This document shows, piece after piece, positions 7,509 through 16,621 of a DNA stretch of 64,000 nucleotides. The stretch covers positions 62,001-126,000 of the forward strand of contig NZ_SMLG01000004.1 in NCBI RefSeq assembly GCF_004349195.1, given 5' to 3'. Within the stretch, counting starts at the first letter, position 1. Each line of letters begins with the position of its first letter. The position numbers and the translations under genes are program-made. The notes beneath the pieces were generated by a model. It had not been told where the DNA came from. It did not search any database and worked only from the letters and a program-made list of their open reading frames with translations. Source of the DNA: Flavobacterium rhamnosiphilum. Lineage in GTDB: Bacteria > Bacteroidota > Bacteroidia > Flavobacteriales > Flavobacteriaceae.

Positions 7509-7516
7509 CAAATTTA
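7509..7516 (-). promoter_or_regulatory. TAnnTTTG-type -7 box of the ric operon
   Basis: The minus strand reads TAAATTTG, an exact match to the Bacteroidota -7 consensus, about 60 bp upstream of the ric ATG. No clear -33 TTTG is seen at the expected distance. Confidence 0.45.
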
Positions 7517-7634
7517 TCCGAATTTAAATTTTTTAATTTATTTTATTTGTAATTCAATAGTTGTCAAATAGATGTGTTTTTTATAATTTTTTTTTAATGG
7601 ATTATAATTTTACAATTTAAATAAAAATCAAAAG

Positions 7635-7648
7635 ATGATTTTTATCAT
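7635..7648 (+). promoter_or_regulatory. FNR/DNR-like binding site upstream of norC
   Basis: ATGATTTTTATCAT has 5-bp inverted arms around a 4-bp spacer, close to the FNR/CRP-family pattern TTGATnnnnATCAA. Its centre (7641.5) lies 29.5 bp before a -7-like box, TTAATTTG (7671-7678), placing it near -41.5, the usual spot for activation. The nirK promoter has the same layout. Confidence 0.65.
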
Positions 7649-7755
7649 GTTTTAGCCTTTTTTTAAGGCATTAATTTGCAGTAAACAAATAAAAGACATT
7701 TTTATCTTTTATTTAAATTAGAGTAAATTTATTAACTAACAAAAACGAAATACTT

Positions 7756-8190
7756 ATGCTTTCAAAATCACAGGCAAGAGCATTTTTTTTAGGAGGAACA
7801 TTGGTCACCTTTTTAATCTTTATAGGATTGACCATTTATTCGTTCATGCCAAGGAATGATCAAACAAACTACAGCAAGATTACCAAAGATGTAGTGAGAG
7901 GAAAAGAAATTTGGGAGACCAACAATTGTATGGGCTGTCATACCATTATGGGCGAGGGAGGGTATTATGCTCCCGAGTTAACAAAAGTGGTGGATCGTCG
8001 CGGCGAAGGATATATCAAAGCGGTTTTGATGTCGCCTATTCCTTGGGCACCAAATGGACGAAAAATGGTGGCTTATCATATGAATGAAGCGGATGCCAAT
8101 GCCATGGTTGCCTATTTCCAATGGATTGGAAAATTAGATTTAAATGGTTTCGACCGAATCGTTTCCCCTTTAGCTAAAGAAAATAATTAA
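7756..8190 (+). CDS. norC: Nitric oxide reductase cytochrome c subunit
   Basis: The 144-residue protein has one N-terminal membrane anchor (about 9-30) and a cytochrome c domain with heme motif C58-M-G-C61-H62. The axial Met is probably M104 (GRKMVAYHM). It passes electrons to the NorB haem b/b3-FeB subunit, which reduces NO to N2O. norB begins 11 bp downstream. The start ATG follows an AT-rich leader and an FNR-like promoter. Confidence 0.95.
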   Translation: MLSKSQARAFFLGGTLVTFLIFIGLTIYSFMPRNDQTNYSKITKDVVRGKEIWETNNCMGCHTIMGEGGYYAPELTKVVDRRGEGYIKAVLMSPIPWAPNGRKMVAYHMNEADANAMVAYFQWIGKLDLNGFDRIVSPLAKENN

Positions 8191-8201
8191 AATTTTTAAA
8201 A

Positions 8202-9623
8202 ATGAAATATAAATCACAAAAAGTAGCCTACTGGTTTTTTGCACTATGCATGCTTTTGTTCTCGCTGCAAATTATCTATGGCTTTATCATGGGCTTTGAC
8301 CGAATAGGAATTCAAGGCTTACATGAAATTATTCCTTTTAACGTGGCACGAGCGGTGCATACCAATTTGTTAGTAGTATGGTTGCTAACCGGTTTTATGG
8401 GTGCCGCTTATTACATTATTCCCGAAGAAGCGCAACGCGAATTAATAAGCGTGAAATGGGCTTATGTTCAACTGATTTCATTAGCCATTGTAGGCGTTGT
8501 TACGATAATTGGCTTTCACTTCAACCATTGGGAAGGAAGAAAATTTTTAGAAATACCAAGAGAATTAGACTATTTAGTAGTTGTAAATGTACTGTTGTTC
8601 TTATTCATAATTTTGGGTACACTTTTCAAAGGAAAACGACAAACTACTACGGCTTTAGTACTAACAATGGGATTATTTTTTGCGGCCCTGCTTTATATAC
8701 CCGGAATGATTTGGTTTGACAGCCAGGTAATGGATTCATTTTTCCGTTGGTGGGTAGTTCACTTGTGGGTTGAAGGTGTTTGGGAATTAATTATGGGAGG
8801 TATTTTATCTTTCCTATTGATCAAATTAACTGGAGTTGACAGAGAAGTTATCGAAAAATGGTTGTACGTAATTGTTGGACTTACCTTTCTTTCCGGAGTT
8901 CTGGGGACTGGGCACCACTACTATTACATTGGAGTAAATAAAATTTGGTTAATCGTTGGTGGAATTTTCTCTGCCTTAGAACCTTTGGCTTTCTTAGCGA
9001 TGGCATTATTTGCTGTGAACATGTACAGAAAAGGGGAAAAAAGTCATCCGAACAAAATCGCTTTATTCTGGACTATCGGTTCGGCTATCGTTTCTTTTGT
9101 AGGTGCGGGATTACTTGGTTTTGCACATACATTGCCACAAACAAACTTGTATACGCATGGAACTTTAGTAACTGCAATGCACGCTCACTATGCATTCTGG
9201 GGCGCTTATGCGATGATTGTTCTAGCGATGATTAGTTATGCTTTACCCAACTTAACGGGACGTAAACGTTACGAAAGCTCGCAGGGTATGATGGCTTTTT
9301 GGCTGTCTAATATTGGAATCTTGGGGATGACCGTAGCCTTTGGTGTTGCCGGAGTTGCTCAAGTGTATATGGAACGAAAAATGAAAATGGATTTCATGGT
9401 TGTTCAGCATGAAATCAGCATCCATTTTGTAGTGCTTCTTATTTGTGCTACCATGTTTACCATAGGAATTGGTCTATTTATTTTTGATTTTATCAAATAC
9501 GGCAGACCTACAGATGAAGCTTTAGAAGGACCGCATAACGAACCCCTTTCTTTTCCTGAAATAAAAAAAGGACTCAATCATGCTTCCAAGAAAAAAGACG
9601 CATTTTCAGAAGAAACAAAATAG
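8202..9623 (+). CDS. norB: Nitric oxide reductase large subunit
   Basis: The 473-residue, roughly 12-helix haem-copper superfamily protein has H53 (VARAVHTNLL) as a low-spin haem ligand, H187 and E191 in VVHLWVEGVWELI, H238-H239 in GTGHHYYYIG for the FeB site, and H327/H329 in AMHAHYAFWGAYA for the haems. The FeB-site glutamates E191 and E195 are those of NO reductase rather than of oxidases. It lacks the long N-terminal extension of the quinol-dependent type and follows norC, so it is cNOR. It acts in the inner membrane and makes N2O. Confidence 0.95.
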   Translation: MKYKSQKVAYWFFALCMLLFSLQIIYGFIMGFDRIGIQGLHEIIPFNVARAVHTNLLVVWLLTGFMGAAYYIIPEEAQRELISVKWAYVQLISLAIVGVVTIIGFHFNHWEGRKFLEIPRELDYLVVVNVLLFLFIILGTLFKGKRQTTTALVLTMGLFFAALLYIPGMIWFDSQVMDSFFRWWVVHLWVEGVWELIMGGILSFLLIKLTGVDREVIEKWLYVIVGLTFLSGVLGTGHHYYYIGVNKIWLIVGGIFSALEPLAFLAMALFAVNMYRKGEKSHPNKIALFWTIGSAIVSFVGAGLLGFAHTLPQTNLYTHGTLVTAMHAHYAFWGAYAMIVLAMISYALPNLTGRKRYESSQGMMAFWLSNIGILGMTVAFGVAGVAQVYMERKMKMDFMVVQHEISIHFVVLLICATMFTIGIGLFIFDFIKYGRPTDEALEGPHNEPLSFPEIKKGLNHASKKKDAFSEETK

Positions 9624-9648
9624 AGCTTCTTAAAAATTTAGTATAGCC

Positions 9649-9720
9649 AACGAAACTCATCACTATTGCAAACAGAACTTGTCATCGCCTGTAAACATTA
9701 GAGTGGGTTTCGTTTTTTTA
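9649..9720 (+). terminator. Long hairpin with T-run between norB and norQ
   Basis: AACGAAAC (9649-9656) pairs with GTTTCGTT (9707-9714), extended by TCA/TGG, and is followed by a run of T. The loop is about 50 nt. It could end or attenuate norCB transcription before norQ. Confidence 0.5.
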
Positions 9721-9730
9721 AAATATAATT

Positions 9731-10510
9731 ATGACACTAAATATCCCATATTACCACGCGGTAGGCAAAGAAAAAGAGGTCTTTGAACACGCTTATAAAA
9801 ACAAAATTCCTTTCCTGTTGAAAGGACCAACCGGAACAGGAAAATCCCGTTTTGTGGAATACATGGCGCATCAATTGGATAAAAAAATCATCACAATTAG
9901 CTGTCATGAAGAAACATCTTCTACGGATTTAATTGGCCGATTTATTATCAAAGGTGCCGAAACGGTTTGGCTGGATGGTCCGTTAACCACTGCTGTAAAA
10001 GAAGGAGCGATTATTTATTTGGATGAAATCGCCGAAGCGCGGCCCGATGTTATTGTAGCCATTCACTCTTTGACGGATCACAGAAGGGAATTATTCATAG
10101 ACAAATTAGGCGAAACCGTAAAAGCGCATAACAATTTTATGTTGGTCGCTTCCTTTAATCCCGGTTATCAAAGAGGTTTTAAAGAACTAAAACCATCGAC
10201 TCGTCAACGATTTATTGCCGTTTCTTTTGAATATCCGGAAACGAAGATTGAAACTGAAATTTTGGTAAAAGAAACGAATGTTAATCCTGATGTTGCCAAA
10301 AAACTGGTAGCCATTGGAAACAAAATTAGAAACCTAACCGAATTAGGTTTGACAGAAACCGTTTCGACCCGACTTCTGGTAGATGCCGCCAAAATTATTC
10401 ATTCTGGTCTTCCAAAACGATTGTCGGTTCATGTGGCTATTGTAGAACCGTTAACCGATGATTTACAAACGGTGGAAGCATTGAAGGATTTGTGTGATTT
10501 GATGATTTAA
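9731..10510 (+). CDS. norQ: NorQ/CbbQ-type MoxR AAA+ ATPase
   Basis: The 259-residue protein has Walker A GPTGTGKS at 32-39, Walker B IIYLDE at 94-99, and the C-terminal segment typical of CbbQ/NirQ/NorQ. With NorD it acts as a chaperone pair that is thought to insert the non-haem iron into NorB. It is followed 11 bp later by norD. Confidence 0.92.
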   Translation: MTLNIPYYHAVGKEKEVFEHAYKNKIPFLLKGPTGTGKSRFVEYMAHQLDKKIITISCHEETSSTDLIGRFIIKGAETVWLDGPLTTAVKEGAIIYLDEIAEARPDVIVAIHSLTDHRRELFIDKLGETVKAHNNFMLVASFNPGYQRGFKELKPSTRQRFIAVSFEYPETKIETEILVKETNVNPDVAKKLVAIGNKIRNLTELGLTETVSTRLLVDAAKIIHSGLPKRLSVHVAIVEPLTDDLQTVEALKDLCDLMI

Positions 10511-10521
10511 ATCAGAAAAAA

Positions 10522-12297
10522 ATGGGTTTCGAAATAGACGAATATATAGTTGGGAAGTTATTCAGACACTTAAAAAAAAGTAAAAAGATACATCCCGAAA
10601 TTATTGCAAGAACTGTAACGCTTAATGACATAAAACCTCGGTTGACTATTTTGGCTCGTGCTTTGACGGGGAAACCAATCGAAATTTTCCCTGCCGAAAG
10701 AGAAGGAGGATATAAGAATAATAATTTTTTTCTTCCCATTTCTTTTTCCAAATTACCTACGAAAAAAGATAACCTTACTTTTTATCTTTTTAGGATTTTG
10801 TACCTGAGCGTACAGCAGCGGTTGAATTTGAATTGGACTTTGGAAGAAAAAGACCAGCCTTTGGCACTTTCACAACAAAAAGCATTTGAAACATCTGAAG
10901 CTGTTCTGGCCATTTTGTTTGAAGAATTTTCGATCGATAAAAAATTTCATACCGAAACAAAACAGCATTTCATTCAAAAAGAGAATGGGAAAAATGCTCC
11001 TGATTTTTCTTGGCTGTATGGCAAATGGATGCAAAATGAAATAGAAAAAAACAGCAATACCATTCTCGAAAATTTCTCTGATAAAACCAAAAAAGCGAAT
11101 GAAAATCAGGCTTTAACAACTTTAAAAACAAAAGCGGTAGAAGAAGTGATTACTGTTGAGGTCGATAAAAAACAACAGGAAGATTATGTCTTGCTTCACA
11201 ATTTTGAAAAAGTGGAAACTGCCGAAGAATTCAATGGAACTTGGCGTGACTTTGATGGTTCTGACGAATTGGAAGAGCATCAGGAAGCATTGGAAGAGTT
11301 GAATATGAAATACACGGTTCGGGTAGATGATACGGCACATTCCGTTTATCAATCTGATTTTATTGAGAATACTTCCATCTCCGAAAGTGCCGAAATTGAT
11401 GCCAAAGGATTCCATCTTACGTATAACGAATGGGATTTTAGCAAACGTATTTATAAGGAGAATTTCTGTAAAGTATATCCGAAATCTCAACAGAAAACGG
11501 ACCCTAATTACTATAAAAAGACCATTGCAAAAAATGCTTCGACCTTATTGGGTTTGCGTAAAATGTTGACCAATGTCAATAACAGAATGCAACAGCAAAA
11601 ACGCCAGACACAAGGAGATGAATTCGATATCGATGCCATTACAGATTTGTATACTGATGTTCATTCGAAACGAACGCCTTCGGAAAATATATACATTTCA
11701 AATCGAAAAAAAGAGAAGGATTTATCGATTTTAATCCTTTTGGATATTAGCCTTTCCAGTGATGGATATGCCGCAGGAAACCGTGTGATTGATGTGGAGA
11801 AAGAAGTTTCTATTCTTTTTGGAGAAATCTTAAACGAGTTCAATATTGATTTTTCCATTGACAGTTTTTACTCCAAAACACGAAATTTTTCGACCTATTT
11901 AACGGTAAAGGATTTTGATGAAAATTGGAACATCGCCAAACATAAAATTGGAGCGATAGAACCCAATGGATATACCAGAATTGGAGCCGCTTTGCGTCAT
12001 GCCGGCGCACGACTCGATAAAAGAAACACTAAAAACAAATGGGTGATCCTGATTTCTGACGGCAAGCCCAACGATTATGATAAATACGAAGGAAAGTACG
12101 GCATCAATGATGTGAAACAAGCACTTCGGGAACTCAATAACAGGAATATTAATTCCTATGCTTTGGCTATTGAAGCCCAGGCAAAATATTATCTGCCACA
12201 AATGTTCGGGCAAAATCACTATCAAATTTTAACTACACCAGTCGAATTATTGCGATCCTTGGTGCAATTGTACGAAAAAATTAAACATCAAAAATAA
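10522..12297 (+). CDS. norD: NorD, VWA-domain partner of NorQ
   Basis: The 591-residue protein has a C-terminal von Willebrand A domain with MIDAS motif D408-I-S-L-S (ILILLDISLSSDG) and a later VILISDGKPND. The N-terminal two-thirds is variable and charged, as in other NorD/CbbO proteins. It forms the NorQ-NorD complex needed to activate NO reductase. It is 8 bp upstream of the hemerythrin-PAS gene. Confidence 0.9.
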   Translation: MGFEIDEYIVGKLFRHLKKSKKIHPEIIARTVTLNDIKPRLTILARALTGKPIEIFPAEREGGYKNNNFFLPISFSKLPTKKDNLTFYLFRILYLSVQQRLNLNWTLEEKDQPLALSQQKAFETSEAVLAILFEEFSIDKKFHTETKQHFIQKENGKNAPDFSWLYGKWMQNEIEKNSNTILENFSDKTKKANENQALTTLKTKAVEEVITVEVDKKQQEDYVLLHNFEKVETAEEFNGTWRDFDGSDELEEHQEALEELNMKYTVRVDDTAHSVYQSDFIENTSISESAEIDAKGFHLTYNEWDFSKRIYKENFCKVYPKSQQKTDPNYYKKTIAKNASTLLGLRKMLTNVNNRMQQQKRQTQGDEFDIDAITDLYTDVHSKRTPSENIYISNRKKEKDLSILILLDISLSSDGYAAGNRVIDVEKEVSILFGEILNEFNIDFSIDSFYSKTRNFSTYLTVKDFDENWNIAKHKIGAIEPNGYTRIGAALRHAGARLDKRNTKNKWVILISDGKPNDYDKYEGKYGINDVKQALRELNNRNINSYALAIEAQAKYYLPQMFGQNHYQILTTPVELLRSLVQLYEKIKHQK

Positions 12298-12305
12298 ATA
12301 CTATA

Positions 12306-13271
12306 ATGAACGCTATTTCCAATACCACAACACTTCCAGAAGGACATCCGGTTCAGATTTACTTTCAGGAAAACGACATTATTCATGCACTTTTAGAAGA
12401 ATTATCAGCAGCAAATCCTGAGGATGATTTACAGAAATACACCAATATTTTCAACCAGCTTCATACCATCGAGAAACGATTTGCCCGTAAAGAAAATCAG
12501 CTTTTTCCGTTTTTAGAAAAAAAAGGATGGGTAGGGCCTTCACAGGGAATGTGGTCTTTTCATGATAATTTAAGAGAGCAATTCCGTTTAATTCAGTACT
12601 ATCTTAAAATGAATAATCCGGAGAAAATCAATGTCAATACTCCTTTTTTGGTCAATGGAATTTACAGATTGATGCAGATGGAAGAAACGGTTTTGTTTCC
12701 AAATGCTTTAGACCTCCTTACCGAAGCCGACTGGATTGAAATGCGCAAGGGCGAAGAAGAAATAGGTTGGATGCTGCCAGAAGCTCCAGCTCCTTATCCA
12801 AAACAAGAATACATTCACCCAAGTGAAGATTTTACCAAAAGAGAAATGTCTTTTTCGCTCGAAAATACGTCTCATTACGATGAGGGATATATGACGGTGG
12901 AGCAGGTGAATTTACTTTTCAAAACGATGCCGTTAGATCTTACTTATGTTGATGAAAACGACAAAGTGATTTTCTATAATCGGGGAGAAGAACGCGTATT
13001 TCCCAGAAGTGCCGGGATTATTGGTCGTGAAGTCAAGTTTTGCCATCCGCCAAAAAGTGTGGGAACTGTGCTTAAAATCTTGGATGAATTTAGGAAAGGA
13101 ACAAAAAATGAGTCTTCATTTTGGATTAATTACAAAGAACGCCTGATTTACATTCGCTATTTCGCTGTCAGGGATGCCGATAAAAACTACAAAGGTGTCA
13201 TAGAAATGTCTCAGGACATTACCGACATCAAGAAAATAGAAGGCGAGAAACGATTATTGGACTGGGATTAA
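12306..13271 (+). CDS. Hemerythrin-PAS (DUF438-type) protein
   Basis: This 321-residue protein combines an N-terminal hemerythrin-like bundle (YFQENDIIHALLEEL, FNQLHTIEKRFARKENQLFPF, MEETVLFPNALDL; about 20-150) with a C-terminal PAS domain (about 195-310, ending MSQDITDIKKIEGE). It has no output domain, so a sensor or regulatory partner role is more likely than catalysis. Its position at the end of norCBQD suggests NO or O2 sensing through the di-iron site. The architecture is seen; the ligand is inferred. Confidence 0.75.
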   Translation: MNAISNTTTLPEGHPVQIYFQENDIIHALLEELSAANPEDDLQKYTNIFNQLHTIEKRFARKENQLFPFLEKKGWVGPSQGMWSFHDNLREQFRLIQYYLKMNNPEKINVNTPFLVNGIYRLMQMEETVLFPNALDLLTEADWIEMRKGEEEIGWMLPEAPAPYPKQEYIHPSEDFTKREMSFSLENTSHYDEGYMTVEQVNLLFKTMPLDLTYVDENDKVIFYNRGEERVFPRSAGIIGREVKFCHPPKSVGTVLKILDEFRKGTKNESSFWINYKERLIYIRYFAVRDADKNYKGVIEMSQDITDIKKIEGEKRLLDWD

Positions 13272-13301
13272 TTTCACTGTGAAAATAGCCCTTATTTTTT
13301 T

Positions 13302-13358
13302 TAACCTCCTCTTTGCTTGCAACCAGATTCCAACTCATAAATTGTGAAGGGGAGGTTA
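13302..13358. repeat. Inverted repeat TAACCTCC/GGAGGTTA
   Basis: TAACCTCC (13302-13309) pairs perfectly with GGAGGTTA (13351-13358) in the gap before the carbonic anhydrase gene. A short palindrome, TTTCACTGTGAAA, lies just before it at 13272-13284. It may be a weak terminator or a regulatory structure; there is no long T-run. Confidence 0.35.
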
Positions 13359-13397
13359 TTCTTAAAACATTGGGTTAATAAAATAAATTTGAACTAT

Positions 13398-14123
13398 ATG
13401 TGTCCAAAATGCCAACGCAATAACCGAAGAACACTACTTTTATTTCTATTATGTCCACTTTTTGCACTGACTCTTTTCAGTTTCATATTTTTTAAAAATG
13501 AAAAAGCAAAAGAACATCATCTTGAAATAAAAACCCCTGATGAAGCGATTATGGATTTAAAAAATGGCAACCTGCGTTTTTTAGAAAATAAGTCCGCTCA
13601 CCTCAATTATGCGCATGAAATTGATCTTACAAAAAAAGAGCAACATCCGCATACATTGGTTTTAACGTGTATTGATTCTCGGGTTCCTCCTGAAATTATT
13701 TTTGACCAAGGTATTGGAAATCTATTTGTAGCAAGAGTTGCCGGTAATATAGAAGACGATAACATTTTAGGCAGTATGGAATTTGCCACTACAATTAAAC
13801 ACACCAAGCTTATCGTGGTTTTAGGACACAATCATTGCGGTGCAGTTCAAGGTGCAATTGATAATGTTGGTTTAGAACATTTAACCCAACTCACCTCGCA
13901 AATCAAACCATCCATAAATCCACACAAAACTTATCCATTATCGGACTATACCATTGATGATACTTCGCGGAAAAATGTTGTTTTGACCATTGAAAACATC
14001 ATACGGAAAAGTGCCACACTAGAACATCAATTAAAAAATAAAGAAATAAAAATTATTGGTGCTTATTACGATATCACTAATGGAAAAGTAGCTTTTTTAG
14101 AAAATAATAAAGCACTCAAATAA
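13398..14123 (+). CDS. Beta-type carbonic anhydrase, membrane-anchored
   Basis: Counting from the ATG at 13398, the 241-residue protein has beta-CA zinc ligands C91, H144 and C147 (VLTCIDSRV and LGHNHCGAV) and the D93/R95 dyad. It interconverts CO2 and bicarbonate. The N-terminus is odd: M-C-P-K-C-Q-R-N-N-R-R followed by a hydrophobic helix (12-32), i.e. a CxxC and basic patch before an anchor or signal segment. A GTG 54 bp upstream could extend the frame, but that leader is not convincing. The location between norD-associated genes and norEF is unusual. Periplasmic placement is inferred. Confidence 0.85.
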   Translation: MCPKCQRNNRRTLLLFLLCPLFALTLFSFIFFKNEKAKEHHLEIKTPDEAIMDLKNGNLRFLENKSAHLNYAHEIDLTKKEQHPHTLVLTCIDSRVPPEIIFDQGIGNLFVARVAGNIEDDNILGSMEFATTIKHTKLIVVLGHNHCGAVQGAIDNVGLEHLTQLTSQIKPSINPHKTYPLSDYTIDDTSRKNVVLTIENIIRKSATLEHQLKNKEIKIIGAYYDITNGKVAFLENNKALK

Positions 14124-14146
14124 CACTATAAATACAATCCTATAAA

Positions 14147-14728
14147 ATGAACACACTCAAAATCGATTACAAAAACATCTACTATCCGCCAGGAGGTATT
14201 TTGATGTGGATTATTATTTTCTTGGAGCTAATCACTTTCGGAATGGCGCTGTTAGCATTCGTTTATTACGGAAAAGAGCAGCCTGAATTGTTTCATCAGT
14301 CACGGTTGCAACTCAATACTACTTTTGGAGCAATAAACACTATTTTTTTGTTGACGAGTGGTTTTTTTATGGCCAATGCAGTCTTGGAGTTTAAAAACAA
14401 TAACCGTTTAAAGTCGTCTTTGTATTTTAAATTGACCATGCTTGGCGGAACATTATTTTTAATCTTAAAAGGAGTTGAATACTATCATAAAATGGAATCG
14501 GGTATCACTCCAGAAACTAATGTTTTTTTTACTTTTTATTGGTTGTTAACCGCTTTTCATTTGATTCATGTAATCATGGGTTTGGTAATTTTAATCTGGA
14601 CCAACTATGGAATGACCAAGAAAAATTCAGATACCGGTATTGACGATGTTGAAGCCTGCGCTGCTTTCTGGCACATGTGTGATTTGATTTGGTTGTTGCT
14701 ATTTCCTGTTTTGTACTTAATTTTTTAG
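14147..14728 (+). CDS. norE: Cytochrome c oxidase subunit III-like protein (NorE)
   Basis: The 193-residue membrane protein has about five helices and the subunit III pattern (PPGGILMWIIIFLELITFG, ALLAFVYYG, FHLIHVIMGLVILIW, EACAAFWHMCDLIWLLLFP). In denitrifiers such proteins next to nor genes are called NorE and support NO reductase function. norF follows 3 bp later. Confidence 0.85.
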   Translation: MNTLKIDYKNIYYPPGGILMWIIIFLELITFGMALLAFVYYGKEQPELFHQSRLQLNTTFGAINTIFLLTSGFFMANAVLEFKNNNRLKSSLYFKLTMLGGTLFLILKGVEYYHKMESGITPETNVFFTFYWLLTAFHLIHVIMGLVILIWTNYGMTKKNSDTGIDDVEACAAFWHMCDLIWLLLFPVLYLIF

Positions 14729-14731
14729 AAA

Positions 14732-14968
14732 ATGAAAAAAACACTTTTTATTACGTATGGTTTATTGATTGTATTGACGGCTTCAACGGCTTTGATTTCG
14801 AATACAATGTCTGTTTCTCGTCTTGCAATTATTCTAATTATGGGATTATCTGTACTGAAATTTCTCTTGGTTTCTTTCGAATTCATGGAACTTAAAAAGG
14901 CAAATGCTTTTTGGAAAGTGAGTTTGATTTCGGTTTTAGGGTTGATTGTTTTAGGATTAGTTTTGTAA
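14732..14968 (+). CDS. norF: NorF-like / cytochrome c oxidase subunit IV-like small membrane protein
   Basis: This 78-residue protein has three predicted membrane helices and the FEFMELKKANAFWK signature of the prokaryotic subunit IV/NorF family (E-F-M-x-L/H-x-x). Its start lies 3 bp after norE. Like NorE it is thought to assist NO reductase activity; the mechanism is unsettled. Confidence 0.75.
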   Translation: MKKTLFITYGLLIVLTASTALISNTMSVSRLAIILIMGLSVLKFLLVSFEFMELKKANAFWKVSLISVLGLIVLGLVL

Positions 14969-14997
14969 AAAAAGGCTCTTAAATAAAAGTTAAAAAC

Positions 14998-15011
14998 ATG
15001 ACAAATGTCAT
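14998..15011 (+). promoter_or_regulatory. FNR/DNR-like binding site upstream of nirK
   Basis: ATGACAAATGTCAT is a 14-bp palindrome (5-bp arms, 4-bp spacer). Its centre lies 29.5 bp before a -7-like box, TATTTTTA (15034-15041), exactly as at norC. The site is about 66 bp upstream of the nirK ATG. Confidence 0.65.
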
Positions 15012-15077
15012 AATAAAGGATAAAGTTATCTTTTATTTTTACACTATAAATCACGATTAATTTAACACCTGATTATT

Positions 15078-16568
15078 ATGGAAATTACATTTAATTTTAA
15101 CAAACAAAGTAGGGTAGTAGCCATTGCTTTTTTTGTAGCCCTTGGTTTGTTTTCTTGTTCTAAAAATGAGGAAAAAGACGCAAAATATTATGAGAGTATT
15201 AAGATAGAAGGTCAAAAAACAGCAGAACTGACTGCACCACCTTTTGTTCCTAAACCCGTGGGCGATCGTGCAGCCACGAAATTGGTTGTGAACATGGAGA
15301 TTAAAGAACAAGAGGGAGAAATGGTAGATGGTGTTAAATATACCTATTGGACCTTCGGGGGATCAGTTCCTGGAAGTTTTATAAGAACTCGAGTTGGTGA
15401 CGAGGTAGAATTTCATTTGAAAAATCACCCCGATAATAAAATGCCGCACAATATAGATTTACATGCGGTAACTGGACCAGGAGGAGGAGCAACCTCTTCA
15501 TTAGTGGCACCGGGACATGAAAAAGTATTCAATTTCAAAACGTTGAATCCTGGCTTGTATGTATACCATTGTGCCACAGCTCCAGTTGGGATGCACATTG
15601 CAAACGGTATGTATGGTTTGATTTTAGTGGAACCTGAAGGTGGTTTGCCTCCGGTTGACAAAGAATACTACATTATGCAAGGCGATTTTTATACCAAAGG
15701 AAATTATGGGGAACAAGGATCTCAACCATTTGATATGAATAAAGCGATTAAAGAGCAACCTGATTATGTAGTGTTTAATGGAAAAGTAGGGGCGTTAACA
15801 GGAGATAAAGCATTAACAGCCAAAAAAGGGGAAACAGTGCGTATCTATGTGGGTAATGGTGGACCAAACTTAGTCTCTTCTTTCCACGCAATTGGTGAAA
15901 TATTCGATAAAGTTCATATTGAAGGTGGCGATATGATTAACAAAAATGTCCAAACAACTTTGATACCAGCCGGTGGTGCTGCAATAGTTGAATTTAAAGT
16001 GGATGTTCCCGGTACGTTTATCCTGGTAGATCACTCTATTTTTAGAGCTTTCAACAAAGGGGCATTGGGAATGTTAAAAGTAGAAGGGGATGATAATAAG
16101 TTAGTCTATTCCGGAACAACACAAGAAGGAATTTATTTGCCAGAGGGCGGTACCATACAAAATATGCCTAAAGTGAAAGGTTCGGCTCAAAGCGTTGCGG
16201 TAAAAACTGTTGCTGAACATGTTAAAGCAGGGAAAGAACTCTACGGTAGAACCTGTCTAGCCTGTCACCAATCTGAAGGGCAAGGAATTCCAAATGCCTT
16301 CCCTCCATTAGCCAAATCAGATTTCTTAAACGCTAATTCTGGCAGAGCAATAAATGCTGTTTTACACGGATTGAGCGGAGAAGTTACTGTAAATGGTGAA
16401 AAATTCAATAATGTCATGACCAGTCAAAATTTGACCGACGATGAAGTAGCCAGCGTGTTGACTTATGTGTATGATAGTTGGGGAAATAATAAAACGGTTG
16501 TAACGCCTGCAATGGTTAAAACATTAAGAGGAAAAGTAGCTCTAAAAGCAAAAGATATTCATGAATAA
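15078..16568 (+). CDS. nirK: Copper nitrite reductase fused to a C-terminal cytochrome c, lipoprotein
   Basis: The 496-residue protein begins with a lipoprotein signal (LGLFSC, C27). Two cupredoxin domains give the type 1 copper ligands H124, C165, H173 and M178 and the type 2 ligands H129, H164 and H319. Catalytic D127 and H270 are in place (NIDLHA, SSFHAIG). From about 378 a cytochrome c domain follows, with heme motif C393-L-A-C-H397 and probable Met ligand M447. It reduces nitrite to NO; the fused haem probably delivers electrons directly. The next gene encodes a free cytochrome c closely related to this fused domain. Confidence 0.95.
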   Translation: MEITFNFNKQSRVVAIAFFVALGLFSCSKNEEKDAKYYESIKIEGQKTAELTAPPFVPKPVGDRAATKLVVNMEIKEQEGEMVDGVKYTYWTFGGSVPGSFIRTRVGDEVEFHLKNHPDNKMPHNIDLHAVTGPGGGATSSLVAPGHEKVFNFKTLNPGLYVYHCATAPVGMHIANGMYGLILVEPEGGLPPVDKEYYIMQGDFYTKGNYGEQGSQPFDMNKAIKEQPDYVVFNGKVGALTGDKALTAKKGETVRIYVGNGGPNLVSSFHAIGEIFDKVHIEGGDMINKNVQTTLIPAGGAAIVEFKVDVPGTFILVDHSIFRAFNKGALGMLKVEGDDNKLVYSGTTQEGIYLPEGGTIQNMPKVKGSAQSVAVKTVAEHVKAGKELYGRTCLACHQSEGQGIPNAFPPLAKSDFLNANSGRAINAVLHGLSGEVTVNGEKFNNVMTSQNLTDDEVASVLTYVYDSWGNNKTVVTPAMVKTLRGKVALKAKDIHE

Positions 16569-16621
16569 AAACGGGATTGAATCCAAATCTAAACAAGTAT
16601 TTAAACAATAATTATAATAAT

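Larger units (their letters stand above)
7450..7755. other. Divergent control region between ric and norC
   Basis: This 306-bp gene-free stretch holds a -7 box and a palindrome facing ric, and an FNR/DNR-like site with a -7 box facing norC (entered separately). No open frame worth calling is seen. Confidence 0.7.
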
